A stretch of 64,000 nt of DNA from Bacteroidales bacterium CF (GTDB taxonomy: Bacteria > Bacteroidota > Bacteroidia > Bacteroidales > UBA932). Shown one piece after another: positions 8,794 through 17,626 of this stretch. Location: assembly GCA_000473305.1 (NCBI GenBank), contig CP006772.1, forward strand, positions 806,001 through 870,000, read 5' to 3'. Below the pieces are notes generated by a model, which searched no databases, was not told the origin of the DNA, and saw nothing but the letters and a program-made list of their open reading frames with translations. Every line of letters starts with the position of its first letter. The stretch's first letter is position 1. A program made the translations under genes and the position numbers.

Positions 8794-8970
8794 TTACGAG
8801 TTTACATCCTTCAGGATATCTTCTATGTCCGGGATACAACCTCCGCAAATAGTGCCGGCTCCTGTTGCCTCTCCAACTTCTTCAACACTCTTGAGACCCT
8901 TCTCCTTGATTGCCTGAACGATTTCGCTTTTCATTATGCCATTGCAATGGCAAATTTCTATGTCTTCCAT
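8794..8970 (-). CDS. BFD-like [2Fe-2S]-binding mini-protein
   Basis: A short gene of 58 codons from the ATG at 8970 to TAA at 8794. The protein has Cys-His-Cys-Asn-Gly at residues 7-11 and CGGC at 42-45. This is the four-cysteine C-x-C...C-x-x-C arrangement of the BFD-like [2Fe-2S] domain, named for bacterioferritin-associated ferredoxin. The same domain occurs in NifU, NirB and nitrite-reductase-type proteins. As a free-standing protein it could be an electron carrier, an iron-storage partner or a cluster carrier. No bacterioferritin gene is in this window, so its partner is unknown. It does not overlap any other candidate gene. Confidence 0.85.
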   Translation of the reverse strand: MEDIEICHCNGIMKSEIVQAIKEKGLKSVEEVGEATGAGTICGGCIPDIEDILKDVNS

Positions 8971-9021
8971 AATAAATTGTTATTTTAACATAGAAACAGA
9001 GCATTTTGAAAAAGGTTCACA

Positions 9022-10149
9022 TTAGTTATTTAGATGAAACCCCTGGCTGTTGAGTTCAGACGATATGAATTGATTGTACTCAGCCGGTTTCAATGGATAA
9101 TCCCAGCATCCCAGCCCATGGTACAAATCTCCGCCGAAACCTATCTTGAATTTATACAGTCCGTAAAGAGGGTGTGACGGATCTGGTCCCGGAGATACTC
9201 CAAACATATCGTATTCGGTACATCCCATTGCTTTGGATATTTTTATCGCCTCCCACTGGAGCGCATAGGTTGCCATCAGATTCCTGTGCTCTGATGATGA
9301 GGCTCCATAAAGATAAGATCCCCTGTGGCCTGTGATTATCAAAAACATTGCGGCGAGAGGCATTCTGTCATATACGGCAGCAAGAAGATATACTTTTGCA
9401 GGCGATTCTGTATTGTCTGCATTAGATGAGAGAACCGTCTCAAAATACTTGATGTCATTGATTAGTATTCTGTTTCTTCTTGCGGTCTCCTGATATAGTG
9501 AGTACCAAATGTCAAGGTTTTCAAGACCGAGTTGTACTACATTAACACCCTTTCTTTGAGAAAGTCCTATGTTGTAACGTGTTTTAGATCTCATCCTGTT
9601 TAAAATCACATCTGTATCCGGGGTGAGATCAAGGTAGATTGTATTTGATGGCAGAATATTGTAATATGCCTTTTTAAAGTTCCAGTTGATTGTGTTGAAA
9701 TTAAATCTCATCTCCTGAGTATTCTTTGCCGGTTCACCAATCCAGACTCCTTCCGTATCAAAGAAATCAGTCTCTTTTGCCCAGTATGACTCCCAGCAGA
9801 GATCATAGCGGATCATTATGCAATCTTTTGGCAGGAAATCCCTTAATGACTCGGAAAGCTCTTCAAGAAACATCCCCTGAAACTCTTCGTCCGGTTCAAG
9901 TTCAGGACCATATGGTACATATGCAATAGAGTTTTTGCTGTCTAAACGCCTGATAATAACTGATATGTCCGAGAGGATGGAAGATTCATCCTCAACTGAA
10001 TTAAATATCAGAGAATTTTTTGACTTGAAATTTACTGCCAGGGTTGATGCCCCAAGCCGTTTCTTTACAACGGACCAGAATGCTGTCTGCTGTGCTATTG
10101 GTGTCGCATAAAGATTTTCTATCTCTTTTCTGTGAATATCGGTAAGCAT
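9022..10149 (-). CDS. FemAB-like peptidoglycan bridge aminoacyltransferase (GNAT fold)
   Basis: A 375-residue protein resembling the FemX/FemAB family, which adds amino acids from aminoacyl-tRNA to lipid II or peptidoglycan peptides. Typical stretches are TPIAQQTAFW at the N-terminus, RSKTRYNIGLSQRKGV in the middle, and LYGASSSEHRNLMATYALQWEAIKISKAMG split over the C-terminal GNAT-like half, ending with GLYKFKIGFGG. No signal peptide or membrane segment is seen, so it is cytoplasmic. Bacteroidota usually have directly cross-linked peptidoglycan, so the acceptor may differ and the family name should be read as structural. A full promoter lies almost on top of the start codon. Confidence 0.82.
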   Translation of the reverse strand: MLTDIHRKEIENLYATPIAQQTAFWSVVKKRLGASTLAVNFKSKNSLIFNSVEDESSILSDISVIIRRLDSKNSIAYVPYGPELEPDEEFQGMFLEELSESLRDFLPKDCIMIRYDLCWESYWAKETDFFDTEGVWIGEPAKNTQEMRFNFNTINWNFKKAYYNILPSNTIYLDLTPDTDVILNRMRSKTRYNIGLSQRKGVNVVQLGLENLDIWYSLYQETARRNRILINDIKYFETVLSSNADNTESPAKVYLLAAVYDRMPLAAMFLIITGHRGSYLYGASSSEHRNLMATYALQWEAIKISKAMGCTEYDMFGVSPGPDPSHPLYGLYKFKIGFGGDLYHGLGCWDYPLKPAEYNQFISSELNSQGFHLNN

Positions 10150-10153
10150 CGGG

Positions 10154-10185
10154 CAAAGTTAGCCCTTAAATAAGAGATTACCAAA
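10154..10185 (-). promoter_or_regulatory. Promoter for the FemAB-like gene, predicted leaderless
   Basis: Read on the minus strand: TTTG at 10185-10182, a 20-bp spacer and TAACTTTG at 10161-10154. The -7 box ends only 4 bp before the ATG at 10149, so the transcript would begin at or within the start codon. Confidence 0.65.
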
Positions 10186-10205
10186 TATATAGCTTAACAG
10201 CCAGG

Positions 10206-11030
10206 CTATCTGGGGACAACAGTCTCTTTTAATGAGTCAAGATACTTCATATCCTCTCCTGAAATCGTGAAGTTGATATCAAAGTTTTGCTGGATTCTTT
10301 CCGGTGTCACAGATTTAGGTAGTGGAAGCACCCCTTTTTGAAGCACATAGCGGATACAGATTTTAGGTAACGTTGTCCTGTATTTCTCTGCAATTTCCTT
10401 AATATGACCGTTCCCGAGTATCTTTCCAGTAGCCAAAGGAGAGTAACCTTCAACAAGTATGTCGTTTTTCATACAAAAATCGGTAATCTCCTCCTGTGTG
10501 TTGCCGATGTAGTATTTTATCTGGTTGGCCATAGGTTTTATCTGACCATTGTCCATTATAGCATTCAGATCCTTGATATTGAAGTTTGATACCCCAATCG
10601 CCCTGCATCGCCCGCTTTGGTATATCTCCTCCATAGCCTTCCATACAGATATATTCTCTTTCGTGCAGTCCTTTCCTATTTCTGTCCATGGCCAAGGCGC
10701 GTGTATCAGATAAAGATCCAGATATCCTGTATCAAGATTCTCCAATGTTTTGTTGAAGTTTTCCCAGGCACCCTCATAACTTTTGATTTCGGCCGGGAGT
10801 TTAGAAGTGATGAAAATCTCATCCCTCCTTAAGCCTGAATCTTTGACGGCTCTTCCTACGCTCTTTTCATTGTTGTAAGCCTTTGCGGTATCAATGTGTC
10901 TGTATCCGCTCCTTAAGGCATTAGCTACAGCGTTGTAACAAATTTCACCATCAGGTACCTGCCACGTTCCGAAACCTATTGCAGGAATCATGACTCCGTT
11001 ATGTAACTCGAAAAAACTATTGTTATCCAT
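10206..11030 (-). CDS. Aldo/keto reductase
   Basis: A 274-residue NAD(P)H-dependent oxidoreductase of the aldo/keto reductase superfamily, similar in size to the 2,5-diketo-D-gluconate reductase group. The full catalytic tetrad is visible: Asp47, Tyr52, Lys77 (ITSKLP) and His110 (LDLYLIHAPWPW). Further family marks are IPAIGFGTWQ near the N-terminus, AIGVSNFN, and VLPLPKSVTPERIQQNFD for cofactor binding near the C-terminus. No signal peptide is seen. The substrate cannot be deduced. It lies 40 bp after the M1 peptidase on the same strand and may be the last gene of a truA-M1-AKR transcript. Confidence 0.92.
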   Translation of the reverse strand: MDNNSFFELHNGVMIPAIGFGTWQVPDGEICYNAVANALRSGYRHIDTAKAYNNEKSVGRAVKDSGLRRDEIFITSKLPAEIKSYEGAWENFNKTLENLDTGYLDLYLIHAPWPWTEIGKDCTKENISVWKAMEEIYQSGRCRAIGVSNFNIKDLNAIMDNGQIKPMANQIKYYIGNTQEEITDFCMKNDILVEGYSPLATGKILGNGHIKEIAEKYRTTLPKICIRYVLQKGVLPLPKSVTPERIQQNFDINFTISGEDMKYLDSLKETVVPR

Positions 11031-11070
11031 ATCTATTTTTTTCTTTAAACAAAAAACGGTGTCCCAAAGT

Positions 11071-12960
11071 TTAATCTAAATCCAATAAATTATCCCTGTT
11101 GTCTGAATCTGCAATAAGGTTGTTTCCGAGGATTATACGTGTGACTTTACCGGAATATTTAACAGGTACCAGAATTTCATTACGCTCTTTCCATAAAATT
11201 GCAGGCCTGAAAATGGTTGTGACTAATTTGTCATTATCATATAATGAGATAATTACGGGCATAGGAAGAGTTCCTTTATTCTCAATGATAATGTTGATTC
11301 TCTCATTTTTTATCTTGGCACTTTTTATAGAGAGGTCGGGAATACCGCCCTGGCGGTAATACCACGCAAGCCAGAACCAATCCAGATCTCTTCCCGATAC
11401 ATCATTGAATGTGTTGAAGTAGTCATAAGGAGTAGGGTGTTTGTACTTCCACCTATAAATAAACTGAAGAAGGCATTTTCTGAAGGTTTCTCTTCCCAGC
11501 TCTAGTTCCAGCATTCTTAAAGCCTGCTCTGTCTTTGCATAGTTAAGGTAGAAGTAGACCTTCGGGTCGAGATAGAAAGTAGGTGTGATAAGAGCCGGTT
11601 CATCTTCCATCCCGGAGTATGCAGAAAAGGATTTTGTGTTGTGAACTTTGATATCAAGTGTGGGCTCAAGATCGTTTTGCATCTTTTCAGGGAGTAATAC
11701 GGTAAGCCCCTCGTCTATCCATCCGTTTTTGGTCTCATTTGTGCCTACATAGAACGGAAAGTATGCATGTGCAATCTCATGTGAGTTGGCGTAGACGGTC
11801 ATACCAAAATCAGTCTCTGCTCCGACATTTGTTATCATTGGATACTCCATGCCAAAATCACCGTTGTAAACTGTAATGTATGGGAATGGATATGGCACTC
11901 CGGGCGAATCCAGTGACAGTGATCTGACACTCTCCCTTGCAATCTCAGCAACTTTATTGAAATTTGGTGACTTTGCATTATAGGCAACTCCTACAATGGT
12001 TCTGCGCTTGTTTTTCTTATCCACCTCTACGCTACAAACGTCCCAGAGATAGTGGTCACTTAGCCCGAATGCAAAATCTGTTACATTTTCAGCCTTGTAT
12101 TTCCAGGTGTTTTTTTCCGTAGTAATCTCTCCTTTTTCCAGATCCTTTTCTGTTATTACATTGGTGACTTTTTCAGATTGGATGGCTTTATTGTATAAAT
12201 CACAGTAATTAGGGTGCAGCACCTCTGACATATTCTGTAGTTCGCCGGTAGCCCATACCATAAAGCCTTTAGGAACAGATATCTCAACTGAAAAGTCAGA
12301 GAAGTCATTGTAGAATTCGGCCATGCCATTGTATGAGCGTGTATCCCATCCGTAAACATCGTCATATACTGCTATCTGAGGATACCATTGACCGACGAAC
12401 AGGCTTGAGCTGTCTATGGTTCCCATCCTTATCAAAGTGTTTACTGGAAAATCAAATTCCCATCCTATCTGTAATTCCGCCTTCTCTCCGGGTGCTAACT
12501 TTTTAGTCAATTTTACCGTCATTATTGTCCCGCTTCTATTTATACGGGAACTATTGGCAGGATTGACACTCTCACCGGTTACCCGCAGGTCATTTATCCT
12601 TACCCCCTCATTTATGTCTGAAGGATTGACATTTACTATGGAATTTCTGTTAGCCCCCTTTTTGAATATGTCCTGATATAGCCTTACAACGATTTTTGAA
12701 AGAGAATCCGGACTATTGTTCAAATAGCTAATTGTCTCATGTCCGCTGATTATTTTGTTCTTCACATCGACATTCACCCGGATATCATACACTGCCCGGT
12801 TCTGCCAGTATATCTTGCCCGGCCTTCCATCCGTCTGCCTTGTCAATTTGTCATAAGCCATTGTTAAGGCTTTTGGAATGACAATCCTATCCTGGGCTGT
12901 GCAATATGAACTTATTGCCGCTAATAGCAGTACAATAGACACAAATATTATTTTTTTCAT
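11071..12960 (-). CDS. Exported M1-family metallopeptidase
   Basis: A 629-residue protein with a clear signal peptide (hydrophobic residues 4-20, likely cleaved after CTAQ or nearby). The zinc motif HExxH is HEIAH near residue 391. The third ligand lies in WIDEGLTVLLPE about 19 residues later, the gluzincin spacing of M1 aminopeptidases. The N-terminal half is the beta-rich M1 N-domain (DIRVNVDVKNKIISG, LRVTGESVNP). Upstream of the zinc site the usual GAMEN-like exopeptidase loop reads YNGDFGMEYPM. It should trim peptides in the periplasm or at the surface. Confidence 0.9.
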   Translation of the reverse strand: MKKIIFVSIVLLLAAISSYCTAQDRIVIPKALTMAYDKLTRQTDGRPGKIYWQNRAVYDIRVNVDVKNKIISGHETISYLNNSPDSLSKIVVRLYQDIFKKGANRNSIVNVNPSDINEGVRINDLRVTGESVNPANSSRINRSGTIMTVKLTKKLAPGEKAELQIGWEFDFPVNTLIRMGTIDSSSLFVGQWYPQIAVYDDVYGWDTRSYNGMAEFYNDFSDFSVEISVPKGFMVWATGELQNMSEVLHPNYCDLYNKAIQSEKVTNVITEKDLEKGEITTEKNTWKYKAENVTDFAFGLSDHYLWDVCSVEVDKKNKRRTIVGVAYNAKSPNFNKVAEIARESVRSLSLDSPGVPYPFPYITVYNGDFGMEYPMITNVGAETDFGMTVYANSHEIAHAYFPFYVGTNETKNGWIDEGLTVLLPEKMQNDLEPTLDIKVHNTKSFSAYSGMEDEPALITPTFYLDPKVYFYLNYAKTEQALRMLELELGRETFRKCLLQFIYRWKYKHPTPYDYFNTFNDVSGRDLDWFWLAWYYRQGGIPDLSIKSAKIKNERINIIIENKGTLPMPVIISLYDNDKLVTTIFRPAILWKERNEILVPVKYSGKVTRIILGNNLIADSDNRDNLLDLD

Positions 12961-12999
12961 AGTCGTTATTGTTAGGGAGATTTTTCTGCTCCCTTATAT

Positions 13000-13830
13000 T
13001 TAAAATGTCTTGTAGGGGTAATATACCTTAGTCAGGAAAAGTGGATGAGCCGGAACCGAACTTCCGGCAATATTACGGTTCTTTTGTTTTAATATTTCAC
13101 CTATCCATTCGGGTTCTCGTTTTCCCCTGCCTACCTCAAGCAGGGAGCCGACAATTGCCCTTACCATATTTCTAAGAAATCTGTTTGAAGAGACATTAAA
13201 ACAAAATGTGTCAGATTCATCATATTTTCTGCCATGACATAAGGGTGTCACACCCTGAAAGGATGTCGGGGCAAGTGGAGTTATGCCCAAAGGTGCGCCT
13301 GATTCCCAAAATGCCTCTGTTATTGTACAGATATTGGTTTTGGTAGGAGAATGAAGCTTTGCCATAGTTGTAAAGTCTTTTTCTCCAAGCAGATATTCGG
13401 CTGCAAGGTTCATCTTCTCCAAGTCCAGCTTATAGGGAAAGTAATATGAGTAATCAGAAAGGAAAGGATCTTTGCGGGTGTGTATGAAGTAGCAGTAACT
13501 CCTGCTTATTGCATCGAAACGTGCATGAGCAGTCGATGATACCTGACAGATGTTGTGAATGGTAATGTCATTAGGCAGAATGGCATTTATTTTGTAAATC
13601 ACTCTACCGATATCCAGAAAAGGTAATGGTTTGTCAGAGTCAAAATGGGCGACATAGTTTACAGCATGGACTCCGGCGTCTGTCCTTCCGGCTCCGGTTA
13701 CTTCGCATCTCTCTCCGAGCAGGACGGACAGGGCTCTTTCAACCTCCCCCTGTACTGAAAGCTGTTCGTTTTGTATCTGCCAGCCGCAGTAACGGGTACC
13801 CCTGAAGGATATTAATATAAAAAAACGCAT
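13000..13830 (-). CDS. truA: tRNA pseudouridine(38-40) synthase
   Basis: TruA converts uridines 38-40 of tRNA anticodon arms to pseudouridine. The catalytic aspartate is in GAGRTDAGVHAVNYVAHF (about residues 46-63). The N-terminus FRGTRYCGWQIQNEQLSVQGEVE and the C-terminal RFLRNMVRAIVGSLLEVGRG both match the family. Its 276 residues are slightly longer than usual, owing to an insert around LGITPLAPTSFQGVTPLCHG before the last conserved block. It is divergent from moxR with a 58-bp intergenic region. Confidence 0.95.
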   Translation of the reverse strand: MRFFILISFRGTRYCGWQIQNEQLSVQGEVERALSVLLGERCEVTGAGRTDAGVHAVNYVAHFDSDKPLPFLDIGRVIYKINAILPNDITIHNICQVSSTAHARFDAISRSYCYFIHTRKDPFLSDYSYYFPYKLDLEKMNLAAEYLLGEKDFTTMAKLHSPTKTNICTITEAFWESGAPLGITPLAPTSFQGVTPLCHGRKYDESDTFCFNVSSNRFLRNMVRAIVGSLLEVGRGKREPEWIGEILKQKNRNIAGSSVPAHPLFLTKVYYPYKTF

Positions 13831-13846
13831 TACTTAAAAATTGGAC

Positions 13847-13854
13847 TAAATTTG
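13847..13854 (+). promoter_or_regulatory. -7 element for moxR-bat operon
   Basis: TAAATTTG fits TAnnTTTG, with predicted transcription start near 13860, about 29 bp before the moxR ATG. No TTTG at the ideal upstream distance is seen. Confidence 0.5.
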
Positions 13855-13866
13855 TGAATTATCCTA

Positions 13867-13874
13867 CAAAAATA
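13867..13874 (-). promoter_or_regulatory. -7 element for truA
   Basis: On the minus strand this reads TATTTTTG, which fits TAnnTTTG. Predicted start of transcription is near 13861, about 30 bp before the truA ATG. Together with the box at 13847 it gives face-to-face promoters in a 58-bp gap. Confidence 0.5.
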
Positions 13875-13888
13875 CAAAATCAAACAAT

Positions 13889-14881
13889 ATGGAAACCGTA
13901 AACATCAAAGAACTAAACGAAAAGATTCAGAGAGAGAGTGCTTTTACCGATATGATCACTCTCGAGATGAACAAAGTAATCGTTGGGCAGAAGCAGTTGG
14001 TGGAGAGTCTTCTGATAGGCCTTCTTGCTGATGGGCACATACTCCTCGAGGGTGTTCCGGGTCTTGCAAAGACATTGGCCATCAATACTCTTGCTTCAAC
14101 AATGGATGCTAAATTCAGCCGTATTCAGTTCACGCCTGACCTGTTACCTGCTGACCTCATCGGAACACAGATTTACAGCCAGAAAAGTGAGCAATTCCAG
14201 ATTAAAAAGGGTCCTATATTTGCAAATTTTGTATTAGCAGATGAAATAAACAGATCACCTGCAAAGGTTCAGTCAGCTTTGCTTGAGGCGATGCAGGAGA
14301 GACAGGTGACAATAGGCGACCAGACATTCCCTTTACCTCAGCCATTTCTTGTAATGGCAACACAGAACCCGATAGAGCAGGAGGGTACATATCCGCTTCC
14401 GGAGGCACAGGTTGACCGTTTCATGCTTAAGGTTGTTGTCTCTTACCCGAAGAAGGAGGAGGAGAAACTGATTATCCGTATGAACAATAGTGGCACATTC
14501 CCTAAGGCAAACACAATACTAAAGCCTGAGGATATAATAAGGGCCCGTCAGATAGTGAGAGAGGTATACATGGATGAGAAGATAGAGAAGTATATTGTGG
14601 ATATAGTCTATGCAACAAGGACTCCTGAAGAGTACGGACTTAAGAATTTGAAAGACCTGATATCATTCGGAGGCTCACCTCGTGCAAGCATAAGTATGGC
14701 GATGGCTGCAAAAGCATACGCATTTATCAAGAGAAGGGGCTATGTTATTCCAGAGGATGTGAGGGCCGTCAGCTATGAGGTGCTCAGACACAGGATTGGT
14801 CTTACATACGAGGCAGAGGCAGAAAATGTAACTACTGAGAACATTATTACCGAGATAATGAATAAAGTGGAGGTTCCATAA
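13889..14881 (+). CDS. moxR: MoxR-type AAA+ ATPase
   Basis: A 330-residue AAA+ ATPase of the MoxR family. Walker A is GVPGLAKT near residues 54-61, Walker B is VLADEINRSP, and sensor/arginine regions include MATQNPIEQEGTYPLPEAQVDRFMLKV. MoxR proteins act as chaperone-like ATPases for partners with von Willebrand A (vWA) domains. It heads a run of eight same-strand genes (moxR, DUF58, BatD-like, batA, batB, batC, batD, batE) separated by a few bases each, so it most likely works on the Bat proteins encoded behind it. Confidence 0.95.
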   Translation: METVNIKELNEKIQRESAFTDMITLEMNKVIVGQKQLVESLLIGLLADGHILLEGVPGLAKTLAINTLASTMDAKFSRIQFTPDLLPADLIGTQIYSQKSEQFQIKKGPIFANFVLADEINRSPAKVQSALLEAMQERQVTIGDQTFPLPQPFLVMATQNPIEQEGTYPLPEAQVDRFMLKVVVSYPKKEEEKLIIRMNNSGTFPKANTILKPEDIIRARQIVREVYMDEKIEKYIVDIVYATRTPEEYGLKNLKDLISFGGSPRASISMAMAAKAYAFIKRRGYVIPEDVRAVSYEVLRHRIGLTYEAEAENVTTENIITEIMNKVEVP

Positions 14882-14882
14882 T

Positions 14883-15761
14883 ATGACCAACGAGTTATTG
14901 AAGAAAGTCAGGAAGATAGAGATCAAGACCAAAGGGTTGTCACGTCAGATCTTTGCGGGTGAGTACCACTCTGCCTTTAAAGGAAGGGGAATGGCTTTCA
15001 GCGAGGTGCGTGAGTACCAGTATGGGGATGATGTGAGGAGCATGGACTGGAACGTCACTGCAAGGCTCAATGCTCCCTATATAAAGGTGTTTGAGGAGGA
15101 GAGGGAGCTCACGGTGATGCTGCTTGTCGATGTCAGTGGTTCAAGGCTTTTTGGAACCACAGACAAGCTCAAAAGAGAGCTTATTACCGAGATTGCTGCA
15201 GTGCTTTCATTTTCGGCGTCTGCGAACAATGACAAAGTGGGGGCACTTTTTTTCAGTGATCATGTCGAGAAGTTTATTCCGCCAAAAAAGGGAAGAAGCC
15301 ATTTGCTGAGAATTATCCGTGAGTTGCTAGAATTTGAACCTACAAACAAGGGTACAGATATCGGAGAGGCGCTCAGGTTTCTTACAAATGCCATAAAAAG
15401 AAGATGCACTGCATTTTTGCTCTCGGACCTTATTGATATGGACGGAGATATTAAACCAAGATATGAAGAGGCTCTCAAAATAGCTGTCAACAGACACGAT
15501 ATATCAGTTGTATCCGTTTATGACCCTCGGGAGAGAGAGTTGCCTGATGTCGGTTTTATCAGAATCAGTGATGCTGAGACCGGCAAGGAGGAGTGGGTTG
15601 ATACATCCAGCAAAAGTGTACGCCGGTACTTCGTTGACTGGAACAATAAGATACAGGCAGCCACTCAGCAATGTCTGAGGAAGTATAAAGTAGATTCTGT
15701 AAGTATAGCAACTAACGGGGATTATGTAAAGGGACTAATTGCCCTCTTTAACAAGAGATAA
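14883..15761 (+). CDS. DUF58 domain protein (vWA-like)
   Basis: A 292-residue cytosolic-looking protein with the DUF58 signature GEYHSAFKGRGMAFSEVREYQ YGDD (about 22-46, interrupted here) and DWNVTARLNAPYIKVFEEER. A vWA-like metal-site motif VDVSGS follows. It starts 1 bp after the moxR stop, so it is co-transcribed. MoxR-DUF58 pairs are widespread and are assumed to form a chaperone and adaptor unit; the client is not known. No signal peptide or membrane helix is seen. Confidence 0.92.
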   Translation: MTNELLKKVRKIEIKTKGLSRQIFAGEYHSAFKGRGMAFSEVREYQYGDDVRSMDWNVTARLNAPYIKVFEEERELTVMLLVDVSGSRLFGTTDKLKRELITEIAAVLSFSASANNDKVGALFFSDHVEKFIPPKKGRSHLLRIIRELLEFEPTNKGTDIGEALRFLTNAIKRRCTAFLLSDLIDMDGDIKPRYEEALKIAVNRHDISVVSVYDPRERELPDVGFIRISDAETGKEEWVDTSSKSVRRYFVDWNNKIQAATQQCLRKYKVDSVSIATNGDYVKGLIALFNKR

Positions 15762-15766
15762 ATCAT

Positions 15767-16633
15767 ATGGACCAGAAAGATACACTTCTTATAGGAGATC
15801 AGACAGTACTTCATTTTAAGACTACTGTGCCAAAAGGTACAAAGTTTGTTTTTCCGACTCCGGAGAATCCCGTGACACAAGGGGTGGAAATTGTAGGGCA
15901 ACCGCAGACAGATACCATTTCAAACAAAGGTGGCAATCTGGAACTGGATACAAGGGTTACTTTGACATCATTTGACAGCGGCTCATATGTCATTCCGCCT
16001 TTTCCTGCCTATCTCAACAGGGCTGACGGTACGATAGATACTGTATGGTATGATGCGGGAAAACTTGAGGTTACAACCATTCAGATTGATACTACCACAT
16101 ATAAGCCTTTCGATATTAAAGGACAACAGACATATAAATACACAGTCGGGGAGTTTCTTCCATTGTTTGGTATCCTTGTAGCCATTGCAGCGTTGTGTTA
16201 TATCCTGTACAAGTTCATAAAGAACAGGAGAAAGATGAGATCGATGTTCACTAAACCGGAACCGGATGATCCTCCACATATTCTGGCTTTGAGAGATCTC
16301 GAGAGAATAAGAGGAGAAAAATTATGGCAGAATAATCAGGAAAAAAGGTATTATACTGAGATTTTTGACACAATCCGTATATACCTGGAAAGAAGGTATG
16401 GTATTCAAACCATGGAGAAGACATCTGCAGAAATACTTGACATGATTTCGGAATTTAAGATAGAGCCAAAGGAGTACAAAGAGCTAGAGGCACTTTTTAC
16501 ACTTTCGGATCTTGTGAAATTTGCCAAGTACAAGGCAACACAACAGGAAAACGAGGAGGCTGTACCGACAGCTGTCAGGTTTGTTAATGCAACTTTCCTA
16601 CAGGGAATGGAAGATGAAAAAGGGAGGGATTAG
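15767..16633 (+). CDS. BatD-like membrane protein of the bat operon, without visible signal peptide
   Basis: A 288-residue protein with an N-terminal beta-rich region (KDTLLIGDQTVLHFKTTVP, resembling the oxygen-tolerance BatD repeats). One membrane helix is near residues 128-149 (EFLPLFGILVAIAALCYIL), and the C-terminal domain is cytosolic. Proteins of this layout normally have a signal peptide so that the N-terminus reaches the periplasm. Here the ORF begins directly at the core domain, and an in-frame TAA at 15749 leaves no room upstream. Translocation would have to rely on the single helix, or the start is degenerate. Its position between DUF58 and batA is typical of Bacteroidota bat operons. 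Confidence 0.8.
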   Translation: MDQKDTLLIGDQTVLHFKTTVPKGTKFVFPTPENPVTQGVEIVGQPQTDTISNKGGNLELDTRVTLTSFDSGSYVIPPFPAYLNRADGTIDTVWYDAGKLEVTTIQIDTTTYKPFDIKGQQTYKYTVGEFLPLFGILVAIAALCYILYKFIKNRRKMRSMFTKPEPDDPPHILALRDLERIRGEKLWQNNQEKRYYTEIFDTIRIYLERRYGIQTMEKTSAEILDMISEFKIEPKEYKELEALFTLSDLVKFAKYKATQQENEEAVPTAVRFVNATFLQGMEDEKGRD

Positions 16634-16635
16634 TT

Positions 16636-17622
16636 ATGTTTTTTGAATATCCAGGATTACTGTATCTCGAGTTGATACTCATACCGCTCATAGCTCTTTA
16701 TATATGGAGAGAGATAAGAGGTTCTTCACCTTCTTTACGCGTGGCTTCAACCGCACCATGGATGGGGAATGGCGGTAAAATGAAAAAGATGATGAGGCAT
16801 CTGCCCTTTGTTGCAAGATGTATTGCTATATCAATGATAATTGTTGCCATTGCAAGACCCAGATCTTCGACCAATTTTGAAAAAGTTAATACCGAGGGAA
16901 TCGATATTGTATTTGCATTGGATATTTCCACCAGTATGCTTGCAAGAGATTTTAACCCTGATCGTATAAGTGCAGCAAAGGATATTGCAATAGAGTTCAT
17001 TGCACAGAGACCTAACGACAGAATGGGTATAGTCGTCTTTGCCGGTGAGAGTTTTACTCAATGTCCCATTACATCTGACAGGGCAACACTGATAAATATG
17101 ATGAAAGAGGTTGAAACAGGACTCATAGAGGATGGTACTGCATTGGGAAATGGTCTTGCGACAGCTGTTGCAAGATTGAAGGATTCAAAGGCGAAAAGCC
17201 GTGTTATAATTCTTTTGACAGATGGTGTCAACAATAGGGGAGAGATATCTCCGCTTATGGCTGTCGAAATTGCAAAAACCTATGGAATAAGGGTTTATAC
17301 AATTGGCGTTGGTGCTATGGGCATGGCTCCATATCCTGTACTGACTCCGTTCGGGATAGATATACAGCAGGTTAAGGTGGAGATTGACGAGCCGTTACTT
17401 CAGCAGATTGCTGAACAGACAGGAGGCAAATATTTCCGCGCAACTGACAACACAAAACTTCTTGAGATATACGGGGAGATAAACAAGATGGAGAAGAATA
17501 AGACCGCGGTTGACTCATTTCCTGTATATCAGGAGAAATTTATGATATTTGCATGGATAGCCCTTATTGCAGTAGCTTTTGAAATACTCACAAGACTTTT
17601 CATAACAAGAAGAATAGCTTAG
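16636..17622 (+). CDS. batA: BatA, membrane vWA-domain protein
   Basis: A 328-residue protein with two N-terminal hydrophobic segments (about 8-25 and 55-75), a vWA domain and a C-terminal helix (about 300-320). The metal-ion-dependent adhesion site is complete: ALDISTSM near residue 94, the threonine in the middle of the domain, and LLTDGVNN. BatA and BatB face the periplasm through these domains in the model for Bat proteins. The operon was linked to aerotolerance in Bacteroides fragilis, but the molecular role is unsettled. It starts 2 bp after the preceding gene. Confidence 0.93.
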   Translation: MFFEYPGLLYLELILIPLIALYIWREIRGSSPSLRVASTAPWMGNGGKMKKMMRHLPFVARCIAISMIIVAIARPRSSTNFEKVNTEGIDIVFALDISTSMLARDFNPDRISAAKDIAIEFIAQRPNDRMGIVVFAGESFTQCPITSDRATLINMMKEVETGLIEDGTALGNGLATAVARLKDSKAKSRVIILLTDGVNNRGEISPLMAVEIAKTYGIRVYTIGVGAMGMAPYPVLTPFGIDIQQVKVEIDEPLLQQIAEQTGGKYFRATDNTKLLEIYGEINKMEKNKTAVDSFPVYQEKFMIFAWIALIAVAFEILTRLFITRRIA

Positions 17623-17626
17623 GATT

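Noticed and set aside
12971-12995. GGGAG/CTCCC inverted repeat between truA and the M1 gene as terminator
   Set aside because: Only 5 bp of stem and no T run on the minus strand; the genes may be co-transcribed.
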